64,000 nucleotides of DNA from the NCBI GenBank assembly GCA_019915135.1, contig JAHLMK010000004.1, forward strand, positions 496,001-560,000, written 5' to 3'. Position 1 is the first letter of the stretch. Each line of letters begins with the position of its first letter. A model generated the notes under the pieces. That model made no database searches and was not told the DNA's origin. It was given only the letters and a program-made list of their open reading frames with translations. Shown here piece by piece: positions 22,765 through 34,858 of the stretch. This DNA is from Strobilurus pachycystidiatus. Taxonomy: Eukaryota > Basidiomycota > Agaricomycetes > Agaricales > Physalacriaceae. Both the position numbers and the translations under genes were made by a program.

Positions 22765-25440
22765 ATGGAACAAAGCGAACTCGACCGACCATCCACCGCG
22801 TCCGGGTATGTCGTCGATGATATCCTCCGGCACACGCGCCCACTTCTCCCGGAGGACACACAAATAATACGGGCGCAGAACTCGACACTAGGAACACAGA
22901 AACATGACCTCGAAACGCAGATTGCGGCGCTCCTCGCTCAGACGCTGCGCGTGCAGGCCGAGCTTCGCCAAGTGTCCGCCACATTTGACAAAACAAACTC
23001 GGTGTTCGCCCCCATCCACACACTTCCCAACGAAATCCTTCTCTACATCTTCCAGCTATTGCTTCCCAGCTTCCACAAAGACTCTTGCATGGACGTCAGT
23101 GACGTACGTTTCCGGCTGGGTGCCGTATGTGGTTGGTGGCGCGATGTCGTGACGCACAGTCCCACACTCTGGTCAACGCTTGTCTTGCGCACGCATAGCT
23201 CTACTAATATTGGGAGTATGACCGCGTTGCGCAAGTTTATACAGCTGTCCGGAGACCAGCCGGTGAAGATTTCGTTCATCTTCAGGGCGGCTGGAATGCC
23301 TGGTCATCGAGACCTCGAAGTTCTGGATGCGCTCCTTGCGGAGAGCCACCGTTGGAGATACCTATCCATGGACGACATGTTCTCGATCCAATATGTCTTC
23401 GAGCGCTTGACTCCGGAGAGCATACCGCAATTGAAAGAGTTGTATCTTTTGGGCCGCCACTCCGCCTTCCGTGGCCGAACTTTGGAGATAGATCCCATAG
23501 CGCATGCGCCCGCGTTGAAGAAGGCCCAGCTGTTCTCTGGATATGTGTACCCCTCCACTCTCACGCATGCCCATCTGTCTCTTCCAGGCGACGCTGGGGA
23601 AACATTCGTACCGGACTTTTTCCATTCCCATCCGTTCCTTACGGAAGTTCATATCTTTCTCCATGATGTCCACTCCGCGCTCGTGCTCCCGCCTGACACC
23701 GAGCCTGTTGAGCATGCGGCTGTTCATACCTTGGTCACCGACCACACGTCCGTGTTGGACTGCCTCGTCCTTCCTTCGCTACAAACCCTCCATTTGGCCA
23801 CCACCAACAATACGATAGACCAATCAACCACTGCATCCATCTCCGCCCACCTGAAACGCTCTCATTGTCATCTTAAATCCCTCTCCATCGCCCAACAAGC
23901 CATCTATGACTCATCCGCACTCATCACGGAACTACTACCCTTACTCTCCGATTCATTGTCGGCGCTCTATATTGATATGTGCTTCAGCATCAGTGCGAAC
24001 GAATCCACGGCGCGCATCTTCAATGCACTGAAGAGCAGTTCCAAATCGGCGGGTTTACTCCCGGGTTTGACAAGCTTTGGCCTCAAAGCTAAAGCTACCT
24101 CATCTCCGGAGTTTACTGCTGGCCTGATGGAGATGATTCGGTCGAGACGCAGCTCTGACCTGGCAACACAATGGAAAGCCAAGACTCTTCTTGATTTAGG
24201 GTTGGACCTGCAATTCATCGAAACAGATAGATACAGCTCAGTTTTCGAAGACGCGTTGAAGGAGTTGGCAGACGGTGGTTTGAAACTGTGGACTAGGAAC
24301 GAGAACAAGTACGGTTCTCGCCCGTCTGCGTATCCTCCGTGGATCGAGTTCTCCAAGAAGAAGGATCTGATGAAGCTGGTCGTGGGCAAGTGCCGATGCG
24401 GCCATTGCGCTCATGGGTCCCCGCATCTTAATGAGATGATGACGGACTACGGCGAGTCAGATACTGATGATTCGGTCCACTCATCGGACTCAGACTCCTC
24501 AGACTCGTCCTCTGCCTCCAGCTGGTCGCCAGCTTATCCCGAACCTCTGCCTTTTGTTCCATTCAACGACCCTCCATTTGTGATTCCCTACGGCGCCCCG
24601 CTTCCCGCTTACCTCTTTCCCACCTCTCAGAATGCCCACCAATTCGTCCCGTATGCGCCGCAACAGAACGTCTTCGCGCCCTACCCAACCATGTTCGCTC
24701 CTCAGGCCCCACCCCCTCTTCATCCTCATCAGAACAATACCACCGGACCCGTCGTACCCGCAGAATTCCCATCACCCTCCGATACATCTCAAAACGGAGG
24801 TGACCGCCATTACATTCATCGCTACCACAACATGTATCCTTCCCCTCGAGGTCCTCCAGTGATACCTGAATTCTCAGACGATGAATCCGACGACGAAGCG
24901 GAGAACGTCATGCCATCCTTCCCTTCTGTCCCTCCCGGCACGATGGCATTGGGAGGTATTGGCCAGGCGCCCTCCGACTTTCCATACCCTTTCAATATGT
25001 CCGCCGTCCCCCAATCACCTTCAGAGTTTCCTTACCCGTTCAACATGCCCATGGAGAACCCACCGATGTCGATGCCCTCGCCCGACGTCGTTTCGGTCCC
25101 GGTATCGCCCTTGAAGGGAAGCAAGGCATTCAGGTGCAGATCGGGCTCGATTTCCCCTCATGGGGAGATGCACAGTCCTGCCTCCATTTTGCTGCAAACA
25201 GAAGGGAGCTCCTCACATCACCAGACACCCGAGATGACACACCTGGTTGAAGTCGCAGAGCGTCCGCTGTCGCCTCTCCAGTTCGACAACTTGGAGGATC
25301 TGGCGCTGGAGGATCCGGATCTGGATCCGGATTTGAATGACGGCAAGAATGAACCCAGCGCATCGACGGTCGACTCGGGCTATGCAGAGCTCGCCACGTT
25401 GGTTCCGGTTCCCTCGCCTCCAACAAGTTCTTTTCATTAA
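22765..25440 (+). CDS. Large F-box protein with leucine-rich middle and acidic/proline-rich tail
   Basis: One uninterrupted exon of 891 residues starting at the first ATG in frame. Residues 34-80 look like a coiled coil (QIAALLAQTLRVQAELRQV). Residues 84-120 form an F-box (HTLPNEILLYIFQLLLPSF), followed by the WWRDVV block usual in mushroom F-box proteins (here CGWWRDVVTHSPTLWSTLVL). Irregular leucine-rich repeats run to about residue 540. After that come a CRCGHC cluster, a Ser/Asp run (SSDSDSSDSSSASS), and a proline-rich disordered tail with two PSDFPYPFNMS/PSEFPYPFNMP repeats. Likely an SCF substrate receptor; the target is unknown. Lack of introns over 2.7 kb contrasts with its neighbours. 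Confidence 0.8.
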   Translation: MEQSELDRPSTASGYVVDDILRHTRPLLPEDTQIIRAQNSTLGTQKHDLETQIAALLAQTLRVQAELRQVSATFDKTNSVFAPIHTLPNEILLYIFQLLLPSFHKDSCMDVSDVRFRLGAVCGWWRDVVTHSPTLWSTLVLRTHSSTNIGSMTALRKFIQLSGDQPVKISFIFRAAGMPGHRDLEVLDALLAESHRWRYLSMDDMFSIQYVFERLTPESIPQLKELYLLGRHSAFRGRTLEIDPIAHAPALKKAQLFSGYVYPSTLTHAHLSLPGDAGETFVPDFFHSHPFLTEVHIFLHDVHSALVLPPDTEPVEHAAVHTLVTDHTSVLDCLVLPSLQTLHLATTNNTIDQSTTASISAHLKRSHCHLKSLSIAQQAIYDSSALITELLPLLSDSLSALYIDMCFSISANESTARIFNALKSSSKSAGLLPGLTSFGLKAKATSSPEFTAGLMEMIRSRRSSDLATQWKAKTLLDLGLDLQFIETDRYSSVFEDALKELADGGLKLWTRNENKYGSRPSAYPPWIEFSKKKDLMKLVVGKCRCGHCAHGSPHLNEMMTDYGESDTDDSVHSSDSDSSDSSSASSWSPAYPEPLPFVPFNDPPFVIPYGAPLPAYLFPTSQNAHQFVPYAPQQNVFAPYPTMFAPQAPPPLHPHQNNTTGPVVPAEFPSPSDTSQNGGDRHYIHRYHNMYPSPRGPPVIPEFSDDESDDEAENVMPSFPSVPPGTMALGGIGQAPSDFPYPFNMSAVPQSPSEFPYPFNMPMENPPMSMPSPDVVSVPVSPLKGSKAFRCRSGSISPHGEMHSPASILLQTEGSSSHHQTPEMTHLVEVAERPLSPLQFDNLEDLALEDPDLDPDLNDGKNEPSASTVDSGYAELATLVPVPSPPTSSFH

Positions 25441-25725
25441 ATTTTCCTCTAATTGCTTTCGTATTTGGTGTTACGTGGGTTGCTTGCTGTCTTGCTATCG
25501 ATATCGCGTAGAGTAGCTGTAGTTAATAATTTATTCGTACAATAGACAATGATGTTAAATACATGCGGAATAGTAATGCTGTCGTTGGCCCCTGGTCATG
25601 GTATATGATAGTAAAGCGAAAAGGTAAGTCAGTAATGACATTACTATTCAAATGGTCGTTAAATGATTTAGATGCGTCCACAAATATGCCCCTTCCAGTA
25701 GAAATGTTCTGTGAAACCATGCAGT

Positions 25726-27884
25726 CTAACGCTGGCGATCCCAAGGGTTATGATAATGTAGAGCCTGAGGCGTTTGAGACGGGTAGGGCTGTGGATCATA
25801 GGGTTGTGGATCGGATACGTATGGCTGTGGGTCGTACAGCCGATCCTGAGAAGTATAACTGGCGTAACTCTCCCTATACGATGGATCATACAGCTGAGGT
25901 CGTGCTGGCCCAGGCGCGGTAAGGTGCTGTGCGGAAAGGCTGTACCCCGGTGGCGGAGGGTTACTTCCGTCCTGTCTGATGGACATGTCCACCGGCGGTG
26001 TGGGAGATGCCAAGGAACGGTACACAGGTCCTCTCGAGGGGGCTTTGGCGCTCCGCGTGCGAAGATAGCAGGCATACACCATGAGGATGATACCAAGCAG
26101 AAGCAGACCACCACAGATCCCGAAGACAAGCGGCTTGTTGAAGCTGCTCTTCGAGGAACTGTGGGGCGCGTTGAGGGTCTGGTCGCCTGTGGTATCATCG
26201 CCCTTTAATCGGACTTGAACGAAGTCGGCATGCGCTGTTTGATATTAGCTAGATGAAAATATTGTCTCGTCTGGAGGATGGAAGTGGGCGAACCTTCGGC
26301 GGGATCGGTGGTTGACAAGAACTGGATGTATGGATGGCCCCGATTGGTCGTGTTCTCGCCAATGAAATCGCCGTAGTTGAGAAGGGTGTACGCGTTTCGG
26401 ACTGGTAGTATCGACACCAATCAGCTCGACTGAGGCTGTAGAGAGGCATAGGACTCACTGAAGGACATGCCAAGAATGATATCGTACGTAGGGTTCGGAC
26501 CAGTATCGAAACTCATTGGTTGGAACTGAAAGCGCGTCAGTCACAGCTAAGATAGGAAGCACAGCAAAGCAGTGAACGTACCAAACCAACACAGCACGAT
26601 TGTCCTTTCGAATTCTTCAAGTTGGTGATGCCTAACACAGATGGTTGCAATGTTGCGTCCATTGGATGGATGGGGTAACTCCGGCCACTGAACTTGAAAG
26701 TGATGTTCACTTCCAGTTCACAAGGCACAATCCACGTATCCCCCACGTTGCCGATGTGAGTATATTCGGCCCCATCGAAGCGGCTGTATATCGCGTCGGC
26801 TGCAGCTCTAGATCATGAACAGGATCAGTGAACTTCCAGTCGTTGAGTGGACGTGTCTCAACTCACTTTGGTAGCTGCGTCAATGAGAATCCCGAATCGA
26901 CGACGGCTGTAGCTTGGTAATCGTTGGAGGTCTCGTCAACTTCGGTCTTGATAGATATGGGTTTCCCATCCGGGCCAATCAAGCCGTTCTGGTCAAGGAG
27001 AAGTTGGAAGTGTTGATCACCAGCCTCGCTAAGCTGTACAGTGGTTACGTTTAGTTTGGGCTGGTTCTGCACATCGTCGTAACCGTCCAATATGTCCCCG
27101 ATGGTGATGTTTCCCGGAAAGCTGTCTGTAGGGTCTACAGATAGAGCCGATTAGAGGGCCTTGTCTTGACAAAGAGGGTAAGGGAAGGCTACCTTCCAGG
27201 CGGCCAAGGGAGATTGTGATAAAATTAGGTGTTGAGGTATTTTGCAGGAAGATGCGGGTGACGACTGAGTATCCAACATCTGAGTGGAGTTCAGTGTAGA
27301 TATTAGAGCCTGAGTTGGGCCCCAATCCAATAAGACCGGATCCTCCTTTGTTACTCGAGTCGGGCGTAACTTCGACTGTGAGAGAAGATTTACTGAGACG
27401 TCCGACGGGGATGAAGAAGGGAAGGTGCATACTGAATGCCTGATCAGGTACCTCATAGCCCGAGAAGACCAAATCAGCCGTCCTAATCGGTCCTGCGAGC
27501 GCGTCAGTTGAAGGAAGCGACAAGAGTGAGGTGCAGACCAGTGACATTCCCAACGGCATAGTTGACGCCAGACGTTGCGCCCGTGGCCTTACTATTGCGA
27601 ACCGTGCCTGCCACCCACAAATCCGAACTGCGTTGTCAGGTGGAGGGAAGAGTCAAGGCGCTAAATAAGACTAACCTGCCGGTGTCGATGAGACAAGAGA
27701 AGGTATCTCCACCCAGTGTTAGATCGGCATAATAGCTGATATCCCCAGAGTTCTTGAGAGTGACCCCGTCGTCGTCGTCGCGTTTCGACAACGTTGAGGC
27801 GCGTTTTCGGCCCTCTATTGGGAATTGCAGGCAAAGAGCTAGGCTGCAGAGGCCCGACAGTGCCAAAAGACGGGTGTGGTACAT
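25726..27884 (-). CDS. Pepsin-like aspartic protease (A1) with C-terminal membrane span, copy 1
   Basis: Secreted or cell-surface endopeptidase. Starts at the ATG at 27884 with a signal peptide (LLALSGLCSLALCLQ). The first catalytic motif DTG-SSDLWV is split by the first intron. GLIGLGPNSGSNIY follows, and the second motif is VVDSGFSLTQLP, where Phe replaces the Thr/Ser usual after Asp-Ser-Gly. Near the end there is a hydrophobic span (LVFGICGGLLLLGIILMVYACY), then a short tail with DPQPYDPQPY repeats. I count eight introns, the first three at 27675-27628, 27538-27493 and 27432-27376. The tail suggests a membrane-anchored protease with a cytosolic Tyr/Pro-rich end. A paralogue lies divergently at 28958. 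Confidence 0.85.
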
Positions 27885-28957
27885 GGGAGGAGGGAAGGAG
27901 AAGAATCCCCGTGTCGGCAAGAACGAGATGCCCGTTGAGTATATATCATACTAAATGGCGGTGTGCGGTGTGTCATTTTAAAACACTTTCTGAATCATGG
28001 CCCTGATTGAGATTGGCGCCCATTGACAATGAGGTCCCTGGCTGAGCGTGAGGAGCGGTGCATGTCAAGCTAGGCAGACAGAAAGAGTGTATCCTTGTGG
28101 GCGCAGTGAGTGTAAGCTTGAAGGCTGCGGATGAAGAAGTTTAGGAATGGCATTGGGCATTGGCAAATTCGAAATGATGGGTGTCCACGTGGCGTGTCTG
28201 ATCGGTCCGTGATCTAGCCAGTGTGGCGGTCAATTTATCCACTTTGCGTCTTGATGCAATCTACATATACGCGTCAAAGCATCCGACATAGCTATTTCTG
28301 TACTTGACAGACCCTTGCACAGTTGTATTTACAGCATTTCGCGTGATATGACCTTCTACTGTGACAACTCAGCGCGATGCTCTTTCAGCATGGGGTCTAA
28401 TATGAAGCTAGCTCTCGCGAATGATATAGGAATCTTCTCCCTTGCCATCAGCCACTCTTGACGAACGTCTCTAGACGATTCAGAATGGGAATAGAACTAA
28501 GACGCCAAGCTACTTTGCATAGAGTATGAGAACACGCCGTTGGGACGCTATTATCATCTCCACTCAATAGACAACGTAGCAGAAAGGTGGGAGCTCGTTG
28601 GAAAGTGATGATTTATGATATCTGACAATGCAGCTCAATACACTTCACCTCACCTTGGAGACGACTGCTAGTAAAGCCTAAGCTTTCGGACAATTTGCGG
28701 TGCTAAGCAACTACCTTCTGAGTCTAGTAATGACTGCTATAATCGAAGCAGTGCATGCTGACGCGGACGCCTCAGTAAAGCTTTCCTTGGCCCTTGGGTG
28801 ATGATGTTGATCCGCTGACGAAGAGGGCAGACACGCGCTGGTCAGGGGGCCAGAGTCCGCCAGACCAATCTTTCCCTCTGACTACCACCATCATTTTCCC
28901 TCCCTCTCCTTTGTTCGTTCCCGTCATTCCAGTGCGAATCACGTCGAACTGGCGGTC
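27885..28957. promoter_or_regulatory. Shared divergent promoter of the two aspartic proteases
   Basis: 1.07 kb between two genes transcribed away from each other. On the minus strand a TATATA run (in ATGATATATACTC, near 27940) lies about 55 bases before the copy 1 ATG. On the plus side a pyrimidine tract (CCCTCCCTCTCCTTTG, 28897-28913) precedes the copy 2 ATG. No gene is seen inside. Confidence 0.4.
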
Positions 28958-30836
28958 ATGAAGCTTTCGCTCATTCCACTTTCTCTACTTTTCTCAATAT
29001 TCGACTCGATTTACGGGATAAATCTGCCTGTTCAAATACGCACGACCAATGAACCCCGGACGCTCAGTTACCGCTCAGCCAACTCCACGATACCGGTCGG
29101 AAACTACGGAAATGCCCAGTACTTCGCCAACATAACGATTGCAGGCACTGAGATCTCCGTCTTGTTGGATACCGGCAGGTATGCGCCGCGCCTTATGTCG
29201 CATTGGACCACCTGTAACACCAAAGTCCAGCTCCGACCTCTGGGTCAACTTCCCCGGCACTGTGCCCACCACGACAGACACCGGCAAATCCTTGACGCTC
29301 ACTTACGCTATTGGTTCTGCGGGCGGTGCGTGCCTACTATCCCACTTCAATGCCCTGTAGCTGACATGCCATACAGGCGACATACACTCTGCCAAAGTCG
29401 AATTCTATGATTATACAATCGAGTCGCAGGACTTCTGTGCGCCCTTTCCCAAATCCTACCCGTTGGCGCCCCAACTCACCCTGCCTGTAGTGCTTGTAAC
29501 TGACACGAGCAGCTTCTCGACTGATATACACACACAAGGCTATGATGGTCTTCTTGGTCTCGGCCCGAATGATGGCAGTCGAATTCTCGACAAAATCGAC
29601 GACGACTCGGGCAACAGCTTCCTCACGAACATCTTCTCCCAAACCAAAACGACCGACAACTTCCTCACCCTCCTTCTGAACCGGGAAGCCGACCCCGGTC
29701 AGAGTCTCACCGCGCAGCTCACCCTCTCCGAGTATGTCTCTGGCTACGAAGACATCTCCAGTCAGCCGAAGATCGATGTCGAGACTGTCCATAAGCTTTT
29801 GGAATCGGAGCAGCACTGGCAGGGTCTTACCGACAAGAATAAGGGTGTTATCGGGCCTGATGGCGAGATCATCCAGTACGATTCGATTGTCCCCAAGGCC
29901 CCGAAGGGCCAGCTTGTTGCTGTCTTTGACTCTGGTTTTACCTTCACGCAAGTGCCGCGCCAAATTTCGGATGCGATATATGGCCGCGTGCAGGGCGCTG
30001 TCTACGATTCCACCCACGAATGGTGGACTGTGCCGTGCGGACAGCTGTTGAATGTCACCTTCAACTTTGGTGGACAGCCGTACCCAGTTCACCCTTTGGA
30101 TACCGTGGATGACAACTTCGCTATCAAGAACGCCAACGGGACGAGGGTCTGCATAGGATCATTCCAGCCTATCACTACAGCCTTCAGTCTGCTAGGGAAT
30201 TATGACATGATCATGGGGATGAATTTCAGTAAGTCGTTGCTCATCTTTTTGTTCGCCTTGGCTCATCTGATTCCAGTGCGAAACACCTACACGAAATTTG
30301 ACTATGGAAGTTGGTCAGGGAACAGCAATGACACAGGCGATCCATACATCCAGCTTCTCTCCATCACGGATGTCGACAAGGCACACGACGACTTCGTCAA
30401 GGTACGGCTCAGTGGAACAGACACCACCGGCAACTCGCAGTGGTGGCTCACCTCTACAGCGGACATGCAGCATTCGCCTGTCTCAGCCGAAGAGAAGAAG
30501 AAGCTATACCAGGAAATGATTCTCAGTCGATGGCCATACATCCTTCTCGGGTGCCTCGCCGCCGTTATCATCATAATCGGGCTCATCATCTGGCGATGCT
30601 GCTGTCGGCGCAACAAGGACGGTTCCAGAGGTGCCTGTTGCTGCCATCGGCGCGCCAAGAAGACCACCAGCATCAGCAAAGGGGAGCTACGGACATCATA
30701 TCTGCAGCTGCAGGAACAGAATTCGATGCACAACGCGAGCACGGCTTCCCTGCCCTACACCCCGACTTCGCACAGTCCAAACGCGTACTATGACGGATAT
30801 CATCAGGACGGCGGGCATGGGTATAAAGCCTATTGA
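28958..30836 (+). CDS. Pepsin-like aspartic protease (A1) with C-terminal membrane span, copy 2
   Basis: Exons 28958-29178, 29231-29325, 29377-29436, 29491-30228 and 30277-30836 give 557 residues. A signal peptide (LIPLSLLFSIFDSIYG) is followed by DTG-SSDLWV across the first intron, GLLGLGPNDGSRI, and FDSGFTFTQVP as the second catalytic motif, again with Phe after DSG. A C-terminal span (YILLGCLAAVIIIIGLIIW) is followed by a Cys-rich juxtamembrane stretch (CCCRRNKDGSRGACCC), a likely palmitoylation site, and a polar tail. Exon 3 is 60 nt with the same phases as in copy 1. Four introns match introns 1, 2, 3 and 7 of copy 1; the other four are absent. Confidence 0.88.
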
Positions 30837-31720
30837 GGATGCCCTCATATCTTCATTGTATATATACGGTTGCTATCGATGCGCAACAGCCTCTTACTTT
30901 GAAAATGGCCCAGACGCTGGGCGCTGCGGCGCACCCCCGCGCGATTACGCGCTGGGCGTCCGCGCGAGGATCATCCGAACTTTGCCGTGTACTACCGTAG
31001 CCAGGATACTGTATCTAATTAATTATCTGTCTTATACCATTCCGATATCAATGTCATTATCAGTTCAACGATCATGCAACGCGAGTTGTAGGGCATTGTG
31101 TGGCGTCGCTGGCGTGTACAGGAGACGTCCCGTCCCGTCATGCTTGTGCATACGGCTTGGAAATCGGAACTGGCTCATGTCTTGGTGACAGTCGAACGTT
31201 AAACGTTGATAGCAGACCCAAACGATATGTGGAGCCTCTCATACATCCCTCAACACCCCGGCATCTCGGACCGACACATATTTATCGCACAGCCACATTT
31301 ACTTGACCTTGCCCTCCAACCATTGCGTTGTTTTCGCAATCGTTACGGAGGAAAGTCAGCAGGGGCAGCTTCTGATGGTGCGTTCTTCTCAATTACAGCC
31401 TCTTATAAAATCAAATCTTTCTCAGTAGTCCAAGCATTACAATTTAAAAACAAACACGTTTGAAACAGACGCGGCGACGGATACGCGTGCAGTCTAGCCT
31501 TCGTGCGCAGCGTCCACGATGGCTGACGAATACGCGAACCGCAAGAGTGAATCTTTCTCTCATTCTTCCAATCGTCCATCGGACACAATGTGGAAGCTGG
31601 AGCTTTGAGAAGTCGACCACCTGATGTAGCTTCAATACGGACCGAGGGTGCATCCTATCGCGGACCGTCCTCCTGCAACATACAAGCCTTGTGGTCAAGA
31701 GATTCGAAGTCGCTACTGTC
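30837..31720. other. Intergenic region
   Basis: About 0.9 kb. No supported gene; several motif-free frames on both strands. Contains the 3' end of copy 2 and the promoter of the alpha-galactosidase. Confidence 0.35.
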
Positions 31721-33986
31721 ATGGCTCTCTTCCTAGCTACCTTCGCCCTAGGCCTCTTGTCTCAATCATTGGCGCTCGAAAATGGACTGGCGCGTACACC
31801 TGCCATGGGCTGGAATTCCTATAATGCATTTTCGTACGTCGTACCATGATCTTCAATCTATGTATCCGTCATTCCTGACTCGCATGCAGGTGTAACGCCG
31901 TCGAACAGAATTACCGCGATGCTGCCCAAGCCCTGGTCGATCTGGGGCTCAACGACCTTGGCTACAACTACGTCGGCGTGTGAGGCCTATTTCTCGGCTG
32001 ACTCGCCGCGTTCCTGAACTAGGATTGACTGCATAGTGACTGTGGATGGCAAGGGAAGAACCGTACAGCGAATGGGACGTTTACATGGGACACAACCGTC
32101 ATGCCGAACGGTGTTCCCGCCTTGGGGACCTTCGTGCATAGTCTTGGACTCAAATTTGGACTATACTCGGATGCGTAAGTGTCCCACGATTCGACTTGCG
32201 ACTTCTCGAATAGGTTCTGATGTTCCGGCTTAGCGGATACTATGCGTGCGACTTCGTGGGCGGAACTGCACACTATCTTGGATCACTGGGCTTCGAGAGC
32301 CAAGACGCTTCTACCTTCGTCTCGTGGGGCGCTGATTATCTGAAATACGATAATTGCTATTCAACATCTCCGACAGAGTTCCTGAACTATTTTCCCAATA
32401 TCAGTGTTCGTCGCTTACTTGGTCATGTTCAATATGAGCTCTAAACTATGGTTTCTCTAGATCAAGGTACTTTGCTTTCAGCGCTGTCGATGAGATGCTG
32501 ACACGCTGTCAGGACCACTACGTTACTATGCAGAACGCCCTTGCCAGTCTTTCTCATCCTGTCCTCTATTCAGCTTGCGAATGGGGAGTTCAAGTACTTG
32601 TTTCTTTCTCTTCCGACGTCTTGTTTTTCACAAGGTTCATGACTCAGGACCCTGCACGTTGGTCTGGCGCAGATGTAGCCAATTCCTGGCGCATATCGTA
32701 AGGCAGCATTTGCCTCCACATCAAAGATTTCACCGAGATCCTTCACAGAAACGACATCGGACCTGATTGGATCAACGTATTTCGCATCATCAATCAAGTG
32801 GCGCCCATAACCAGATTCGCGAAACCTGGCGCCTGGAATGATTTGGATCTTTTGGAAGTCGGAAACTCCCCGTTTACGCTCGCAGAGCAGCAGACTCATG
32901 TATGTGTTCTGATTATCTGTAAACAGGACTTGATGATCCCAACGAAACATCATCAGTTCGCTTTCTGGGCAGCAACGAAGAGCCCGCTGTTGATCTCTAC
33001 GGATCTGTCGAAAATCAACGCGACGAGTTTGGCAATCTTGAAAAACAAGAACATCATTGCGCTGAATGTCTGGTTACGCTCCTCTTTCACGGCAACTCTG
33101 TGCTCAGACCATTACAGCAAGATTCTCTGGGGAGATCCATCGACTTCAGACGACGATACGCAAATGACTCCGATGTTTGGGCGGGCCCCCTCGCCGACGG
33201 TTCGACTCTTGCTGGTAAGCTTAGCATTCTGGCTCTGGTATCCAAGAACAAATTCAAACTAACCTGCATTGACAGTCATCATCAATTGGCAGAACTCCGC
33301 GCGAAACATGACTTTCAACCTCGCCGACATAGGACTTTCAAGTGCTCAGGCTGTCGATGTATTTACGGGTGCATCTCTACGTACTCTTCGGACGTCGTCA
33401 GTCCATTCAAATACTCAGTCCATGGGGAGTGCGCTGATCTTCGATAGATACACCGCTTCCGTAGCCGCGCATGGTAGTTTCGTCCTGAAGCTGACTGCTC
33501 AGGTCGCCTCAACACCTCCTACTTTCACATATTATCAAGCAGCTGCCAACAGTAGTATCCTCGCCGGAGGGGCAGTACGGCGTGTAATCAATGGTACCAC
33601 CACTGTCATCGGCTCTCTCGGAGACGGTGCTAGTGTCACTTTGACTGGCATCGATGGTGGAACCGGCGGAAACAAGCTGCTGGCCATCGATTACACGAAC
33701 GGAGACTACACCTTCAGCAATACGGCTTGTCCAAACTGCAGAAATGCGTTCATTAGTGTTAATGGCGGACCGGATGTTGGTGCTCAGATGCCCATTGCGG
33801 CGCAGGTGCGTTTGACTGACTACAGTACCATACGACCTCTAAGCTTCCTTGTAGAATTGGGATGTTATCTTTGCGGGATTCTGGGTCAATGCTGCAGGTT
33901 TCGTTCCCGGGAAAAACAACACTATCAAGATCCATAACGAGGCGGCTGGTGCGCCAGAAATGTACAGAATAGGTGTATCCGTATGA
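31721..33986 (+). CDS. Alpha-galactosidase, glycoside hydrolase family 27, with C-terminal CBM-like domain
   Basis: Secreted enzyme releasing alpha-1,6-linked galactose from galactomannan and raffinose-type sugars. Starts with a signal peptide ([18 protein letters not shown]) and the GH27 opening [14 protein letters not shown]. Then VDCGWQ, FGLYSDAG, and the nucleophile motif YLKYDNCY. The acid/base region WRIS-NDIGPDW is joined across an intron. The C-terminal 180 residues are beta-rich with a repeat-like [14 protein letters not shown] and end NTIKIHNEA, as in CBM35-type modules of fungal GH27 enzymes. Early exons are 31721-31833, 31890-31979, 32037-32174 and 32234 onwards; about five more follow. 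A six-base exon (ATCAAG, near 32460) is possible but not proven. TGA at 33984-33986. Confidence 0.88.
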
Positions 33987-34858
33987 TGGCACTGGCATGT
34001 ATGTGAATGAAGTACAATGGTAACAGATATATTGGCATTGCTGTAACGTTTGAATACACTTCAAGATGCCCTTGTTCAACAAGATTGATGTCTCTCCAAT
34101 CGCATCAAGATGGACCACGGTTGCTGTTGACGCGTTGACGTACCGAACTTTATGCATAAGTGGCGTCAATTACAAGGGATCAATAGAACAGGGATCAATA
34201 GAACGGGCTCAGATAGTGATGATTTTACGAGAGTGTCACGGTACATATACGTACATACCGCGTCAGGGCTTGTCACTTCACTCGACAGCAGCAACGTTGA
34301 GATTCAGAAGAATAATAGCGCGCAGTCCATGATCAGGTGGCTACCAGTCATCTCCAGATGGGAGATCAAACGTCCTGGTCCGTTGCACATGCTCGTGAGT
34401 ACAGAGGACCGGCCAGCATTATGATTTGATATTTATCACCGACGTGACTCGAACTGAGGGCCACAGATACTAGTCGGTGGGTGTTGCCTGGTGTTGCCTT
34501 GCCCAACTCTTGACTCTCACTATCCCAATCTTTGACCAATCCTAGGTTTGCTCGCCCGCAAGAGCTTGATTTAGATATGGCTAAGGAAATACAGCCCGTC
34601 TTCGCCATATGGCGTCGTTTCAGCGGAAACATGGCGTTTTACGACATTCGAAGAGTGGTGCGCTCGAATGTCTTCTTGTGGCCTTCTTGTTCTCAACTAT
34701 CAACTGCATGACCAAGATTAATGGCCATTCTTGGAATTCTTCCATGCGTGTCTAGGCATTCTGCTCCCACATCTTCCTTCCTTATTCTCACCATCAGCCT
34801 AGCCTATTACTATATAAGTACGTCGTTGTGACACGGACATTCTCGTTGGAAGCTCACA
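33987..34858. other. Intergenic region
   Basis: About 0.87 kb without a supported gene. It holds a short direct repeat at 34177-34207 (GGGATCAATAGAAC twice) and a T-arm-like stretch near 34447 that does not fold as a tRNA. The promoter of the sedolisin lies at the right end. Confidence 0.4.
34811..34818 (+). promoter_or_regulatory. TATA box of the sedolisin gene
   Basis: TATATAAG about 40-50 bases before the ATG at 34859; the short spacing supports that start. Confidence 0.5.

Noticed and set aside
34177..34207. Direct repeat GGGATCAATAGAAC x2
   Set aside because: Two short units only; recorded with the intergenic entry, no function implied.
34430..34500. tRNA-like T-arm (GTTCGAGT on the minus strand) with a 7-bp CACCGAC/GTCGGTG stem
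   Set aside because: Only about 33 bases lie between the stem arms, too few for D and anticodon arms; no tRNA fold results.
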